Position numbers and translations under genes: made by a program
DNA from: Allobosea sp.
Lineage (GTDB): Bacteria > Pseudomonadota > Alphaproteobacteria > Rhizobiales > Beijerinckiaceae
Direction: 5' to 3'
DNA: 64,000 nucleotides
Assembly (NCBI RefSeq): GCF_030695125.1
Contig: NZ_JAUYTP010000029.1
Location: forward strand, 62,001 to 126,000
Shown here: one piece after another, positions 15,455 through 23,667 of the stretch
How the letters are laid out: every line of letters begins with the position of its first letter
How positions within the stretch are numbered: the stretch's first letter is position 1
Notes under the pieces: model-generated
Database searches by the model: none
What the model was told of the DNA's origin: nothing
Seen by the model: only the letters and a program-made list of their open reading frames with translations

Positions 15455-16939
15455 TCAGTTCTTCTTCAGCCCCGACAGGCTGCGCGCCTCGACCTGGTCC
15501 ATGGCGCGCACCTGGCCCCAGAAGCTCGCCGGCGTTTCCAGCAGAGGCCGGAAGCCGCAGTAGTCGAGCATCCACTCCGTCTGCGCCTGCGCCGTGTCGA
15601 GCACCGCATCCTCGTTGACGAATAGCGCCTTGCGGCCGCGCAGCGCGATCCGGCCATCGACGATGACGGTGTCGACGTCGTTGCCATTGGCGAAATAGAC
15701 CAGCCGGAACAGCGGCATGTTGGCCGGGTAGAGATGCGGCCGGCGCCAGTCGAGCAGCACGACATCGGCCTTCTTGCCGACCTCCAGCGAGCCGATCTCG
15801 TCGGCCATGCCGAGCGCCCGCGCCGCATCGACCGTGCACATCTCCAGCACCCGTCCCGGCGGCAGCCAGCTCGGATCGTGGTGGAAGGTGCGGTGGTAAT
15901 GCATGCATTGCTGCATGTGCCGGAACATGTCGCCCGAGCGGTCCGGCGCCGTCGCATCCGAGCCGAGGCAGACATTGGCGCCGGCCTCCAGCAGCTCCGT
16001 CACCGGGCAGCGCGCCAGGATCGAGGCGACCGCGGACGGATTATGGACGATATGCGTGCCGGTATCGGCGACGATCGCGATCTCCTCATCGGTCAGCGCC
16101 GTCGAATGGGACAGGAGCGCATGGGGACCGAGGATGCCGAGCTCCTTGGCATAGGCGACGCTGCCCTTGGTGTGCCCGTCCTGCGTGAAGACGAGCCCGG
16201 CTTCCCTGGCGAAATCGGACATGCGGCGGCCCTGCGCGCGCGCATCGGCCAGATCCGACGCGCTCAGCCCGGCCTCGTGCTCGGCCCGCAGCGTCGGCGT
16301 GATCAGCGCGATGTTGAGCCGCTTCCCGAGCCGGCCATGCTGCGTCTCGACCAGCGACTGGCAGGTCGCGAACATGTCCTCGAAGGTCGTGGCGTGCTCC
16401 TTGGTCTCGCCGTTCTCGAAGCGGGCATAGGTGCGCGGGAAGGGCGGGCGCGTCGCGCCGACCGCCAGCACCGAGCGCGTGCCGACCTCGGCGACGCCGT
16501 CGAGATGCGCCTCGCCATAAACAGGCTCGTCGCAGCGCATGATCGTGTCGCCGCCGCCCAGCAGCGCGACCGCCGTGGTCACGCCGAAGCGCAGCCGCTC
16601 CAGCGCCGCGAGCTGCGCCTCCGCGCGCCACCATTCCGGCGTCGAGGCGATGGTGTAGACCCTGTGGCAGACCTCGTACCATTCGTCGCTTCGCCCACCG
16701 CCCATGGTCTTGATCAGGCCGTGGCCGGCATGGGTGTGCGCGTCGATCAGGCCCGGCATCACGATCTTGCCGGCGGCGTCGATGATGGTCGCGGCGTTGC
16801 CATAGCTGATCGCGAGTTCGGCGCTGGTGCCGACGGCGACGATCCGGTCGCCTTTGATCGCGACGGCGCCATCCTCGATGACGCGGCGGGTGCCGTCCAT
16901 CGTCACGACGACGCCGTGCTGGATCAGGATGTCGGTCAT
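15455..16939 (-). CDS. AtzB/TrzA-type amidohydrolase, paralog 1
   Basis: A 494-residue member of the chlorohydrolase/deaminase branch of the amidohydrolase superfamily (cytosolic, single metal). Metal ligands: DAHTHAGHGL (His68, His70, plus an extra His73), QDGHTKGSVA, LLSHSTAL, and GSDATAPDRSGDMFR with the Asp. The ends PGLID... and SLEVGKKADVVLLD are typical. It shares unusual blocks with the gene at 22267-23667 (HAGHGL, GGGD-IMR, QDGH-GSVA, APDRS-DMFR), so the two are paralogs. A GAGGAG precedes the ATG. It is the last gene of the minus-strand transporter operon, so its substrate is probably what the ABC importer brings in. Confidence 0.85.
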   Translation of the reverse strand: MTDILIQHGVVVTMDGTRRVIEDGAVAIKGDRIVAVGTSAELAISYGNAATIIDAAGKIVMPGLIDAHTHAGHGLIKTMGGGRSDEWYEVCHRVYTIASTPEWWRAEAQLAALERLRFGVTTAVALLGGGDTIMRCDEPVYGEAHLDGVAEVGTRSVLAVGATRPPFPRTYARFENGETKEHATTFEDMFATCQSLVETQHGRLGKRLNIALITPTLRAEHEAGLSASDLADARAQGRRMSDFAREAGLVFTQDGHTKGSVAYAKELGILGPHALLSHSTALTDEEIAIVADTGTHIVHNPSAVASILARCPVTELLEAGANVCLGSDATAPDRSGDMFRHMQQCMHYHRTFHHDPSWLPPGRVLEMCTVDAARALGMADEIGSLEVGKKADVVLLDWRRPHLYPANMPLFRLVYFANGNDVDTVIVDGRIALRGRKALFVNEDAVLDTAQAQTEWMLDYCGFRPLLETPASFWGQVRAMDQVEARSLSGLKKN

Positions 16940-16985
16940 GGTCGTCTCCTCGGGCTCTATGTGTTCTGTTCGGTGAAGCCGGCCG

Positions 16986-18701
16986 TCAGACTTCGCCGCG
17001 AATGCGCTCGAGCGTCGGCACGAGCGAGAGCAGTTGCCTCGTGTAGTCGGCCTGCGGGGCCGTGAAGAGCGTCTCGGCGGCCGCCATCTCGACGATCCGC
17101 CCTGCGCGCATCACCGCGACCCGGTCGCACATCTGGCGGATCACCGCGAGGTCGTGGCTGATCAGCAGCAGCGTCAGCCCGGTCGCGTCGCGCAGGTCCT
17201 TCAGCAGGTTGAGGATCTGCGCCTGGACGGAGACGTCGAGCGAGGAGGTCGGTTCGTCGCAGACGATCAGTCGCGGCCGCGCCCCCAGCGCCCGCGCGAT
17301 CGAGAGCCGCTGGCGCTGGCCGCCGGAGAAGGCATGCGGGAAGCGCTGTGCGGCTTCCGCCGGCAGGCCGACGGCCTCGATCAGCAGGCCGACATCGGCC
17401 TCAGCCTCGGCCCGCGTCCGCGCCAGCTCGTAGAACAGAATCGGCTCCGCCAGGATGCGACCGACCCGCATTCGCGCGTTCAGCGAGGAATAGGGGTCCT
17501 GGAAGATCATCTGGATCGCGCGACGGGCCTTGCCCTTGCGCGGCGCCGCCTCAGCGCCGGCGATCACCTGGCCATCGAAGCGGATCGTGCCGCCGGTCGG
17601 CGCCCGCAGGCCCGCCACCACATTGGCGATGGTGGTCTTGCCGCAGCCGGACTCGCCGACGAGGCCGAAAACCTCGCCCTGCCTGATCTCGAAGCTCACA
17701 CCGTCGACGGCCCGGAAGGCGCGGGCGCCACGGCCGGCGAGGAAGCCCGCCCCATAGTCGACGCTCAGGTTGTCGACGCTGAGCAGCGGCACGTCGCGAC
17801 CCGACGACGGGTCCCCGACGGCCAGGGCCTTCGCCCGCAGCTGGTCCCGGGCGGCCCCGGCCTCGGTCTGGTTCGCCCCGTCGAGCATCGGAAAGCGGTC
17901 GAGCCGGATGTCGATGCGTGGCACGGCGCCGATCAGGGCCTTGGCATAGTCCGCCTGGGGATTGCGCAGGACCTGCGCCACCGGCCCGCTCTCGACGATG
18001 TGGCCGCGATGCATGATCGTCACCGTGTCGGCGATCTGCGCGACGACGCCCATATTGTGGGTGACGAGCAGGATGCCGATGCCGCGCTCATCGGCCAGCC
18101 CGCGCAGCAGATCGAGGATCTGCGCCTGGATCGAGACGTCGAGCGCGGTCGTCGGCTCGTCGGCCACGAGCAGCCGCGGCTCGCAGGCCAGCGCGCAGGC
18201 GATGACGACGCGCTGGCGCTGCCCGCCGGAGAGCTGGTGCGGATAGGCCGACAGCCGCCGCTCGGGCTCGGGAATGCCCACCGCCTTCAGCAACTCCAGC
18301 GCCCGCGCCCGCGCCGCGCTCCGGTCGAGCGGCAGATGCGCGCGCAGCGTCTCGACGATCTGGCTCTCGATCGTGAAGAGCGGGTTCAGGCTCGTCATCG
18401 GGTCCTGGAACACCGCGCCGATGTCGCGGCCGAGCCGGACTGCGCCGGGCCTCTGCGGGTCGAAGGGTTGGCCGTCGAGCGCGATCGTGCCCGAGGCGAT
18501 CCGGCCGGGCTTTTCGAGCAGGCCGAGCACCGCATTGCCGATCGTCGTCTTGCCCGCGCCGGATTCGCCGACCAGCGCATGGATCTCGCCCGGCGCGATC
18601 GAGAGCGTGGCGCCCTCGACGGCCGTCAGCACGCCGCCATCGGCCAGCGGGTATTCGATCCGCAGCCGGTCGATGGCGAGGATGGGGGCAACCGCGCTCA
18701 T
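16986..18701 (-). CDS. dipeptide/oligopeptide-type ABC transporter, fused double ATPase (DppDF-like)
   Basis: A 571-residue protein with two complete ABC ATPase domains in one chain, equivalent to OppD plus OppF. First half: Walker [10 protein letters not shown], signature LSGGQRQRV, Walker [13 protein letters not shown]. Second half: [18 protein letters not shown] and [12 protein letters not shown]. Both carry the oligopeptide-type [10 protein letters not shown] / [11 protein letters not shown]-loops. It energises the importer made of the two permeases and the binding protein upstream. ATG 18701 overlaps the permease stop by four bases (ATGA). Longer frames upstream are out-of-family and were dropped. 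Confidence 0.93.
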   Translation of the reverse strand: MSAVAPILAIDRLRIEYPLADGGVLTAVEGATLSIAPGEIHALVGESGAGKTTIGNAVLGLLEKPGRIASGTIALDGQPFDPQRPGAVRLGRDIGAVFQDPMTSLNPLFTIESQIVETLRAHLPLDRSAARARALELLKAVGIPEPERRLSAYPHQLSGGQRQRVVIACALACEPRLLVADEPTTALDVSIQAQILDLLRGLADERGIGILLVTHNMGVVAQIADTVTIMHRGHIVESGPVAQVLRNPQADYAKALIGAVPRIDIRLDRFPMLDGANQTEAGAARDQLRAKALAVGDPSSGRDVPLLSVDNLSVDYGAGFLAGRGARAFRAVDGVSFEIRQGEVFGLVGESGCGKTTIANVVAGLRAPTGGTIRFDGQVIAGAEAAPRKGKARRAIQMIFQDPYSSLNARMRVGRILAEPILFYELARTRAEAEADVGLLIEAVGLPAEAAQRFPHAFSGGQRQRLSIARALGARPRLIVCDEPTSSLDVSVQAQILNLLKDLRDATGLTLLLISHDLAVIRQMCDRVAVMRAGRIVEMAAAETLFTAPQADYTRQLLSLVPTLERIRGEV

Positions 18702-19600
18702 CCGCGCCCCCGCAGCTTCGGGTTGAACAGGTCGCGGAGCCAGTCGCCGACGATGTTGACGCCGAGGACCAGCAGCACCAGCAGCAGTGCCGGAAACAGC
18801 GCGATCCACCAGACGCCGGAGAAGACGAACTCGTTGCCGATGCGGATCAGCGTGCCAAGCGAGGGATAGGTCGGCGGCATGCCGACGCCGAGGAAGGAGA
18901 GGGTGGCTTCCGTCAGCACGGCGGCGGCGAGGTTGATCGTCGCGATGACCAGCACCGGCCCCATCACATTGGGCAGGATGTGCCGCAGCATGATCTGGCG
19001 GGAGGGCAGGCCGATCACTTTAACCGCCCGGACATAGTCGCGCGCGCTCTCGACCATGGTCGCGGCCCGCACGGTGCGCGCATACTGCACCCATTCATGG
19101 ATCGCGATCGCCCCGATCAGGATGAAGGGCGCCCATTCGGCCGAACTCGCTGCGGGAAACAGCATCCGCGCCACCCCGGCAACGAGCAGGGCGAGCAGGA
19201 TCGTCGGAAAGCTGAGGATGATGTCGCCGAAGCGCATGATCGCGGCATCGACCCAGCCGCCGAAATAGCCCGCGATCAGGCCGAGCCCGACGCCGACCAC
19301 CGCCGCCACCATCACCGCGCCACCGCCGATCAGGATCGAGACGCGCGCGCCATAGAGCATGGCGGAGAGCAGGTCGCGGCCCTGGTTGTCGGTGCCGAGC
19401 AGGAAGCGCGGATCGCCATCGGGCGAGAAGCGCGGCGGCAGCTCCGCGTCGATCAGGTTGAAGCTGGTCAGATCGGTCGGATCGAACGGCGCGATCAGCG
19501 GTGCCAGGGCGGCCGCCGCCACGATGACGACGGCCATCAGCCCGGCGAGCCAGACCGAAAGCGGCACGCGCCGCAGCCGCCTGGAGAGGGAAGCCGCCAC
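18698..19600 (-). CDS. ABC transporter permease (DppC/OppC-like)
   Basis: A 300-residue permease with an N-terminal helix (LSVWLAGLMAVVIVAAAALA), a periplasmic loop containing HLLGTDNQGRD-type sequence (FLLGTDNQGRDLLSAMLYGA), five further helices and the EAA loop around RDYVRAVKVIGLPSRQIMLR. It pairs with the DppB-like permease to form the channel. The GTG at 19600 is chosen: it lies two bases after the DppB-like stop and gives the usual family length; upstream residues in this frame are low-complexity shadow sequence. Confidence 0.9.
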   Translation of the reverse strand: MAASLSRRLRRVPLSVWLAGLMAVVIVAAAALAPLIAPFDPTDLTSFNLIDAELPPRFSPDGDPRFLLGTDNQGRDLLSAMLYGARVSILIGGGAVMVAAVVGVGLGLIAGYFGGWVDAAIMRFGDIILSFPTILLALLVAGVARMLFPAASSAEWAPFILIGAIAIHEWVQYARTVRAATMVESARDYVRAVKVIGLPSRQIMLRHILPNVMGPVLVIATINLAAAVLTEATLSFLGVGMPPTYPSLGTLIRIGNEFVFSGVWWIALFPALLLVLLVLGVNIVGDWLRDLFNPKLRGRG

Positions 19601-19602
19601 GG

Positions 19603-20571
19603 TCAGGCCCTCACGCGCAGGCGCGGATCGACCAGCGCATAGAGCAGGTCGACGGCGGTGTTGATCAGCACGAAGAGCAGCCCGACGAAGAGCAGATAGG
19701 CTGCCATCACCGGCACGTCGGAGAAGCTCACCGCCTGGATGAAGAGCAGCCCCATGCCCGGCCACTGGAAGACGGTCTCGGTGACGATGGCGAAGGCGAT
19801 CAGCGAGCCGATCTGCAGGCCGGTGACGGTGATCACCGGCATCAGCGCGTTGCGCAGCGCCAGCGTGAAATGGATGTGCCGGGCCGACAGGCCCCGCGCC
19901 CGGGCGAAGCGGATATAGTCGCTGGAGAGCACGTCGATCAGCTCCGAGCGGACGAGCCGCATGATGAGCGTCAGCTGGTAGAGCGCCAGCGTGATCGAGG
20001 GCAGGATCAGCGCCTTGAGCCCGCTTAGCGTCAGCAGGCCGGTCGACCAGGGGCCGATCTGCACCGTCTCGCCCCGGCCGAAGGAAGGCAACAGGCCGAG
20101 CGTCACCGCAAAGGTCAGGATCAGCACGATTCCCGTCACGAAGGTCGGCGTCGAGATGCCGATCAGCGACACCGCCTGGACGAGCCGTGCCGCAACCCCG
20201 TCCGGCTTCAGCGCGCAGAGCACGCCGAGCGGGATGCCGAGCGCCAGCGAGAGCAGCGTCGCGACGAGGACCAGTTCGAGCGTCGCCGGCAGCCGCTCCG
20301 CGATCAGGGTCGCCACGGGGCGCTGGTTGCGGAAGCTGATGCCGAAGTCGCCGCGCACGATCCGGCTCAGGAAGCTCCCGAACTGCACGACGACCGGCCG
20401 ATCGAGCCCGAGCTGCTCGCGCAGCTCGGCCTTTTCGGCGATCGTCGCATTCTCCCGCGAGAGGGCCGCGACAGGGTCCCCGACGAAGCGGAACATCCCG
20501 AAGGACACCGCCGAGACCGCGAGCATGACGAGCGCGGCCTGGCCGAGGCGGGCGAGAAGCAGACGCAGCAT
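19603..20571 (-). CDS. ABC transporter permease (DppB/OppB-like)
   Basis: A 322-residue permease. The first helix starts MLRLLLARLGQAALVMLAVS, followed by a periplasmic loop with LREQLGLDRPVVVQFGSFLS and RGDFGISFRNQRPV, the DppB landmarks, then five helices with the EAA loop YIRFARARGLSARHIHFTLA and the GxxF-type end AYLLFVGLLFVLINTAVDLLYALVDPRLR. It forms the inner-membrane channel with the DppC-like subunit and lies 28 bases after the binding-protein gene. Confidence 0.93.
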   Translation of the reverse strand: MLRLLLARLGQAALVMLAVSAVSFGMFRFVGDPVAALSRENATIAEKAELREQLGLDRPVVVQFGSFLSRIVRGDFGISFRNQRPVATLIAERLPATLELVLVATLLSLALGIPLGVLCALKPDGVAARLVQAVSLIGISTPTFVTGIVLILTFAVTLGLLPSFGRGETVQIGPWSTGLLTLSGLKALILPSITLALYQLTLIMRLVRSELIDVLSSDYIRFARARGLSARHIHFTLALRNALMPVITVTGLQIGSLIAFAIVTETVFQWPGMGLLFIQAVSFSDVPVMAAYLLFVGLLFVLINTAVDLLYALVDPRLRVRA

Positions 20572-20599
20572 CAGCCTGGGGACCGTCCGGTCGCTGGCG

Positions 20600-22168
20600 T
20601 CACTTCACCTGAGCGAACCAGAGGCGGACATACTCGTCCGGGAACTGCGGCACATCGAGACCCTGGCGCGAGGCCCAGGCGACGGGCTGCAGATGCAGCG
20701 GGATGTAGGCGATGGTGTCCTTGGCGACCTTGAGCGCCTGGACCATCATCGCGCGCCGCTTGGGCTCGTCGAGCTCGACCGCCGCCTCCCGCGTCAGCCG
20801 CTCGATCTCGGGGTTGGTGTAGCCCATCGGGTTCGAGCCGCCGAAGCCGTCCTTCGGCGCGGTCAGCAGGGCCGAGAGCACGCTGAACCCGTCCATCGGC
20901 GGCAGGGTCGCCCAGCCCAGCATGAAGGAGTCGAACTCGCCGCGGTCCTGCTTCGGGAAATAGGTGGCGCGCGATTCCGTCTTCACATCGGTCTGCACGC
21001 CGATGCGGCTCCACATCGCGGCGACTGCGACGCAGATGGCCTCGTCATTGATGTAGCGGTCGTTGGGGCAGTTCAGCCCGAGCTTGAAGCCGTTGGGATA
21101 GCCGGCCTCAGTGAGCAGCGCCTTGGCCTTGTCGGCGCTGTAGCCGGGCAGCGTGTCATTGGCCTTGTCGTAGCCCGGCACCGGCGGCGCCACGAGCGTG
21201 CCGGTGTTCTGGGACTTGCCGCGCATGACGCGCTTCTGGATCGCGTCGAGGTCGATGCCCTGCCAGAGCGCCTGCCTGACCTTGAGGTCCTTGAGCGGGT
21301 TCTTCTCGCCCGGCATGGACTTGAGTTCGTCGCGCTGGCTCAGGCCGAGGAAGATCAGCCGCAGGGACGGCTCCTCGATCACCTTGAAGGCGCTGTTGGC
21401 GCCGATCCGGGCGAGATCCTGCAGCGGGGCCGGGGCAATCAGGTCGAGTTCGCCCGACAGCAGCGCGGCCACCCGGGTGGCGTCCGACTTGATTGGCTTG
21501 AATTCGATGCGCGTGATGTTGTGCTGCGGCTTGTCCCACCAATCCGGATTCACGACCATGTTCGTGCCGGCGTCCGGCTTGAACGACTCCAGCTTGAACG
21601 GCCCCGTGCCGATGGCAGTGGTGGAGGCGGCGGTGCTGACGCCGGTGGCGATGTTGCCCGGCTTGAGCGACCCCGTCTGCTCCATCCACTCCTTGTCCAT
21701 GATGTAGATGCCGGCGAGATCGTTCAGCAGCAGCGGGTAGGGGCCCTTGGTGACGAGATCGACGGTAAAGTCGTCGACCTTCTCGGCCCGGATCACCTGC
21801 GAGAGGTTGCCGCGGGCCCGCGCGCCGGGGTCGAGCAGGCGGGTCACGGAGGCGACGACGTCGTCGGCGGTGAAGGCGTTGCCGTTGTGGAACTTCACGC
21901 CCTTGCGCAGCTCGAAGCGCCAGGTGTCGGGCTTGACCGTCTTCCATCTCGTCGCCAGCGCCGGCTCGAGCTGCATCGTCCGCCCGCGGCGCACCAGCGG
22001 GTCGAAGACGTGGTGGAGCATCGCCGTGGTGAAGCTCTCGGTCTGGGCGAAGGGATCGAGCGTCGCGATGTCGGTCGGCGCCGACCAGCGGACCGTCTTG
22101 GCGTCGGCTGCGGTTGCGGCGAGCGCGGCCACGGAGGCGGCGGCCAGAAGCGTAACGATCCGGTTCAT
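20600..22168 (-). CDS. ABC transporter substrate-binding protein, family 5
   Basis: A 522-residue periplasmic binding protein of the DppA/OppA/NikA class. It has a Sec signal of about 23 residues ending ATAADA, then RWSAPTDIATLDPFAQTES, the family entry sequence, WRFELRKGVKFHNGNAFTADDV, and the domain-crossover GYPNGFKLGLNCPNDR. It would bring the substrate of the amidohydrolases to the permeases. Family 5 proteins bind peptides, opines, nickel and many small N-compounds, so the ligand is open. It is the first gene of the five-gene minus-strand operon, and its promoter carries paired TGCATGC boxes. An AAGGGGGG precedes the ATG. Confidence 0.93.
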   Translation of the reverse strand: MNRIVTLLAAASVAALAATAADAKTVRWSAPTDIATLDPFAQTESFTTAMLHHVFDPLVRRGRTMQLEPALATRWKTVKPDTWRFELRKGVKFHNGNAFTADDVVASVTRLLDPGARARGNLSQVIRAEKVDDFTVDLVTKGPYPLLLNDLAGIYIMDKEWMEQTGSLKPGNIATGVSTAASTTAIGTGPFKLESFKPDAGTNMVVNPDWWDKPQHNITRIEFKPIKSDATRVAALLSGELDLIAPAPLQDLARIGANSAFKVIEEPSLRLIFLGLSQRDELKSMPGEKNPLKDLKVRQALWQGIDLDAIQKRVMRGKSQNTGTLVAPPVPGYDKANDTLPGYSADKAKALLTEAGYPNGFKLGLNCPNDRYINDEAICVAVAAMWSRIGVQTDVKTESRATYFPKQDRGEFDSFMLGWATLPPMDGFSVLSALLTAPKDGFGGSNPMGYTNPEIERLTREAAVELDEPKRRAMMVQALKVAKDTIAYIPLHLQPVAWASRQGLDVPQFPDEYVRLWFAQVK

Positions 22169-22205
22169 GTGACCCCCCTTGCGATCTTGCGATCATCCGT
22201 ATTGT

Positions 22206-22235
22206 TGCATGCGCAGAATAGCCAAATTGCATGCA
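22206..22235. promoter_or_regulatory. paired TTGCATGC boxes, ABC operon promoter
   Basis: TTGCATGCG (palindromic core from 22206) and TTGCATGCA (core 22228-22235) are direct copies 22 bp apart, 38-67 bp upstream of the binding-protein ATG. They match the TGCATGCA pair at 14149-14179 in sequence and spacing, which points to shared control of the importer and the AtzC-like enzyme. Confidence 0.5.
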
Positions 22236-22266
22236 CTTCGGTCAAGCCTCCTCTACGGGCAGGCCC

Positions 22267-23667
22267 TCAGATTTCTGCACGTTGTTTCATCATGCTGTAG
22301 GCGCGCGCGGCCCGGTCGAGCACCGCCTCCGCATCCATGTTGACCGGGACATGGCCCCGCAGCAGCAGGCGCCCGTCCACCATGACATGCGAAACATCGC
22401 CCGCATGGGCAAAGAAGACGAGCCGCTCGACAGGCAGGTCGGGCGGATAGAGATGGGCGGCGCGACGCGAGACGGCGACGAGATCGGCGCGCTTGCCGGG
22501 TTCGATCGAGCCGAGGCTGTCTGCCAGCCCCAGCGCGGCCGCACCGCCACGCGTCGCCATCTCCAGGACCGTCCAGGCATCGATCGCCGACGGGTCCCTC
22601 CAGCGGATCGCCTGATGGCGATGGGCCATGAACATCGTGCGGAACATGTCCAGCGAGCGATCCGGCGCGGGACCATCCGTCCCGAGGCCGACGCGCAGGC
22701 CCGCCGCGACCAGCCGTGGCGCCGGGCAATAGCCGAAGACAGCCATCAGGGAGCTCGGCGTATAGACCGCCGCCGCCCCGCGGCCGACGAAGGTGGCGAT
22801 GTCGGCCTCGGTGAGATCGATGCAATGCGCCAGGACCGAGCGCTCGTCGAACAGCCCGAAAGCGTCGGCCATGAACGCCACGGAGCCCTCGCGGTGCCCG
22901 TCCTGGATCAGGCGGCTCTGGCTGCGCCTGACGAGATCCCACACAGCAGCGAGCATGTCCTGCGTCGCGATGCGGCTGTCTCCATCCGCCTCCCGGAACG
23001 CGGGCTCTCCAACCACCGGCGCGGAGACGGCGATGTCGATCCGGCCGTCGGCGGCGCCACGCCAGGAGGCGCAAACCTGCTCGATCGTCGCGATCTGGTC
23101 TGCGAGGCTGATCGCACGCTCAGAACCTGAGCCCCGGCGCCAGTCGCGTCGCGTCTTCGGGAAGGGCGGCCGGTCGACCCCCATCACCAGAACCTCGCGC
23201 AGGCCGCTGGCTTCGATCTCGGCCAGATGGGCGGCCGCATAGATCGGGTCTTCGCTGCGCATCACATTGTCGCCGCCGCCGAAGAACGGCACGGCGAGCG
23301 TGGTGCCGCCCTTCAGCCGCTCCAGCGCCTGGAGAGCGGCATCGGCGGCCCAGAACTCCACATCGGAGTGCAGCGCATAGACATCGCCGACGGTCGCCAT
23401 CCAGTTGTCGACAGGGCCGCCGAGATTCTTGGTCAGGCCATGGCCGGCGTGAAGATGCAGGTCGATCAGGCCGGGAATGAGGATGGCGCCGTCGAGATCG
23501 ATCCGCTCCGCCTGGGGCGGGCTCTCTCCTGGCCAGGGGCCGGCGCCAACGGACAGGATGGCGCCGTCGCCGACGACGACATGCCCGCTGTCGATGACGC
23601 GCCGCGTGCCGTCGACCGGCACGACGACGGCATTGCCGAGGATGCTGACGGCCACCGTCGGCGTCAT
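22267..23667 (-). CDS. AtzB/TrzA-type amidohydrolase, paralog 2
   Basis: A 466-residue amidohydrolase with metal ligands LHLHAGHGL (His71, His73, extra His76), QDGHREGSVA, LAHCIDLT and GTDGPAPDRSLDMFR. It shares unusual blocks with the gene at 15455-16939 but is clearly diverged. Start ATG 23667 overlaps the upstream amidohydrolase stop by four bases, so the two are translationally coupled. It ends 98 bp before the ABC operon start, the gap holding the TGCATGC boxes. Deamination or dealkylamination of a substituted ring is likely by family; the substrate is unknown. Confidence 0.82.
   Translation of the reverse strand: MTPTVAVSILGNAVVVPVDGTRRVIDSGHVVVGDGAILSVGAGPWPGESPPQAERIDLDGAILIPGLIDLHLHAGHGLTKNLGGPVDNWMATVGDVYALHSDVEFWAADAALQALERLKGGTTLAVPFFGGGDNVMRSEDPIYAAAHLAEIEASGLREVLVMGVDRPPFPKTRRDWRRGSGSERAISLADQIATIEQVCASWRGAADGRIDIAVSAPVVGEPAFREADGDSRIATQDMLAAVWDLVRRSQSRLIQDGHREGSVAFMADAFGLFDERSVLAHCIDLTEADIATFVGRGAAAVYTPSSLMAVFGYCPAPRLVAAGLRVGLGTDGPAPDRSLDMFRTMFMAHRHQAIRWRDPSAIDAWTVLEMATRGGAAALGLADSLGSIEPGKRADLVAVSRRAAHLYPPDLPVERLVFFAHAGDVSHVMVDGRLLLRGHVPVNMDAEAVLDRAARAYSMMKQRAEI

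Noticed and set aside
15898-15907. Another ATGCATGCAT sequence
   Set aside because: It lies inside the coding sequence of the AtzB-like gene and encodes conserved Met/His/Cys residues, so it is probably not a regulatory box.
18702-18809. N-terminal extension of the double ATPase
   Set aside because: The extra 36 residues are a shadow of the overlapping permease gene; the ATG at 18701 in an ATGA overlap fits the family start.
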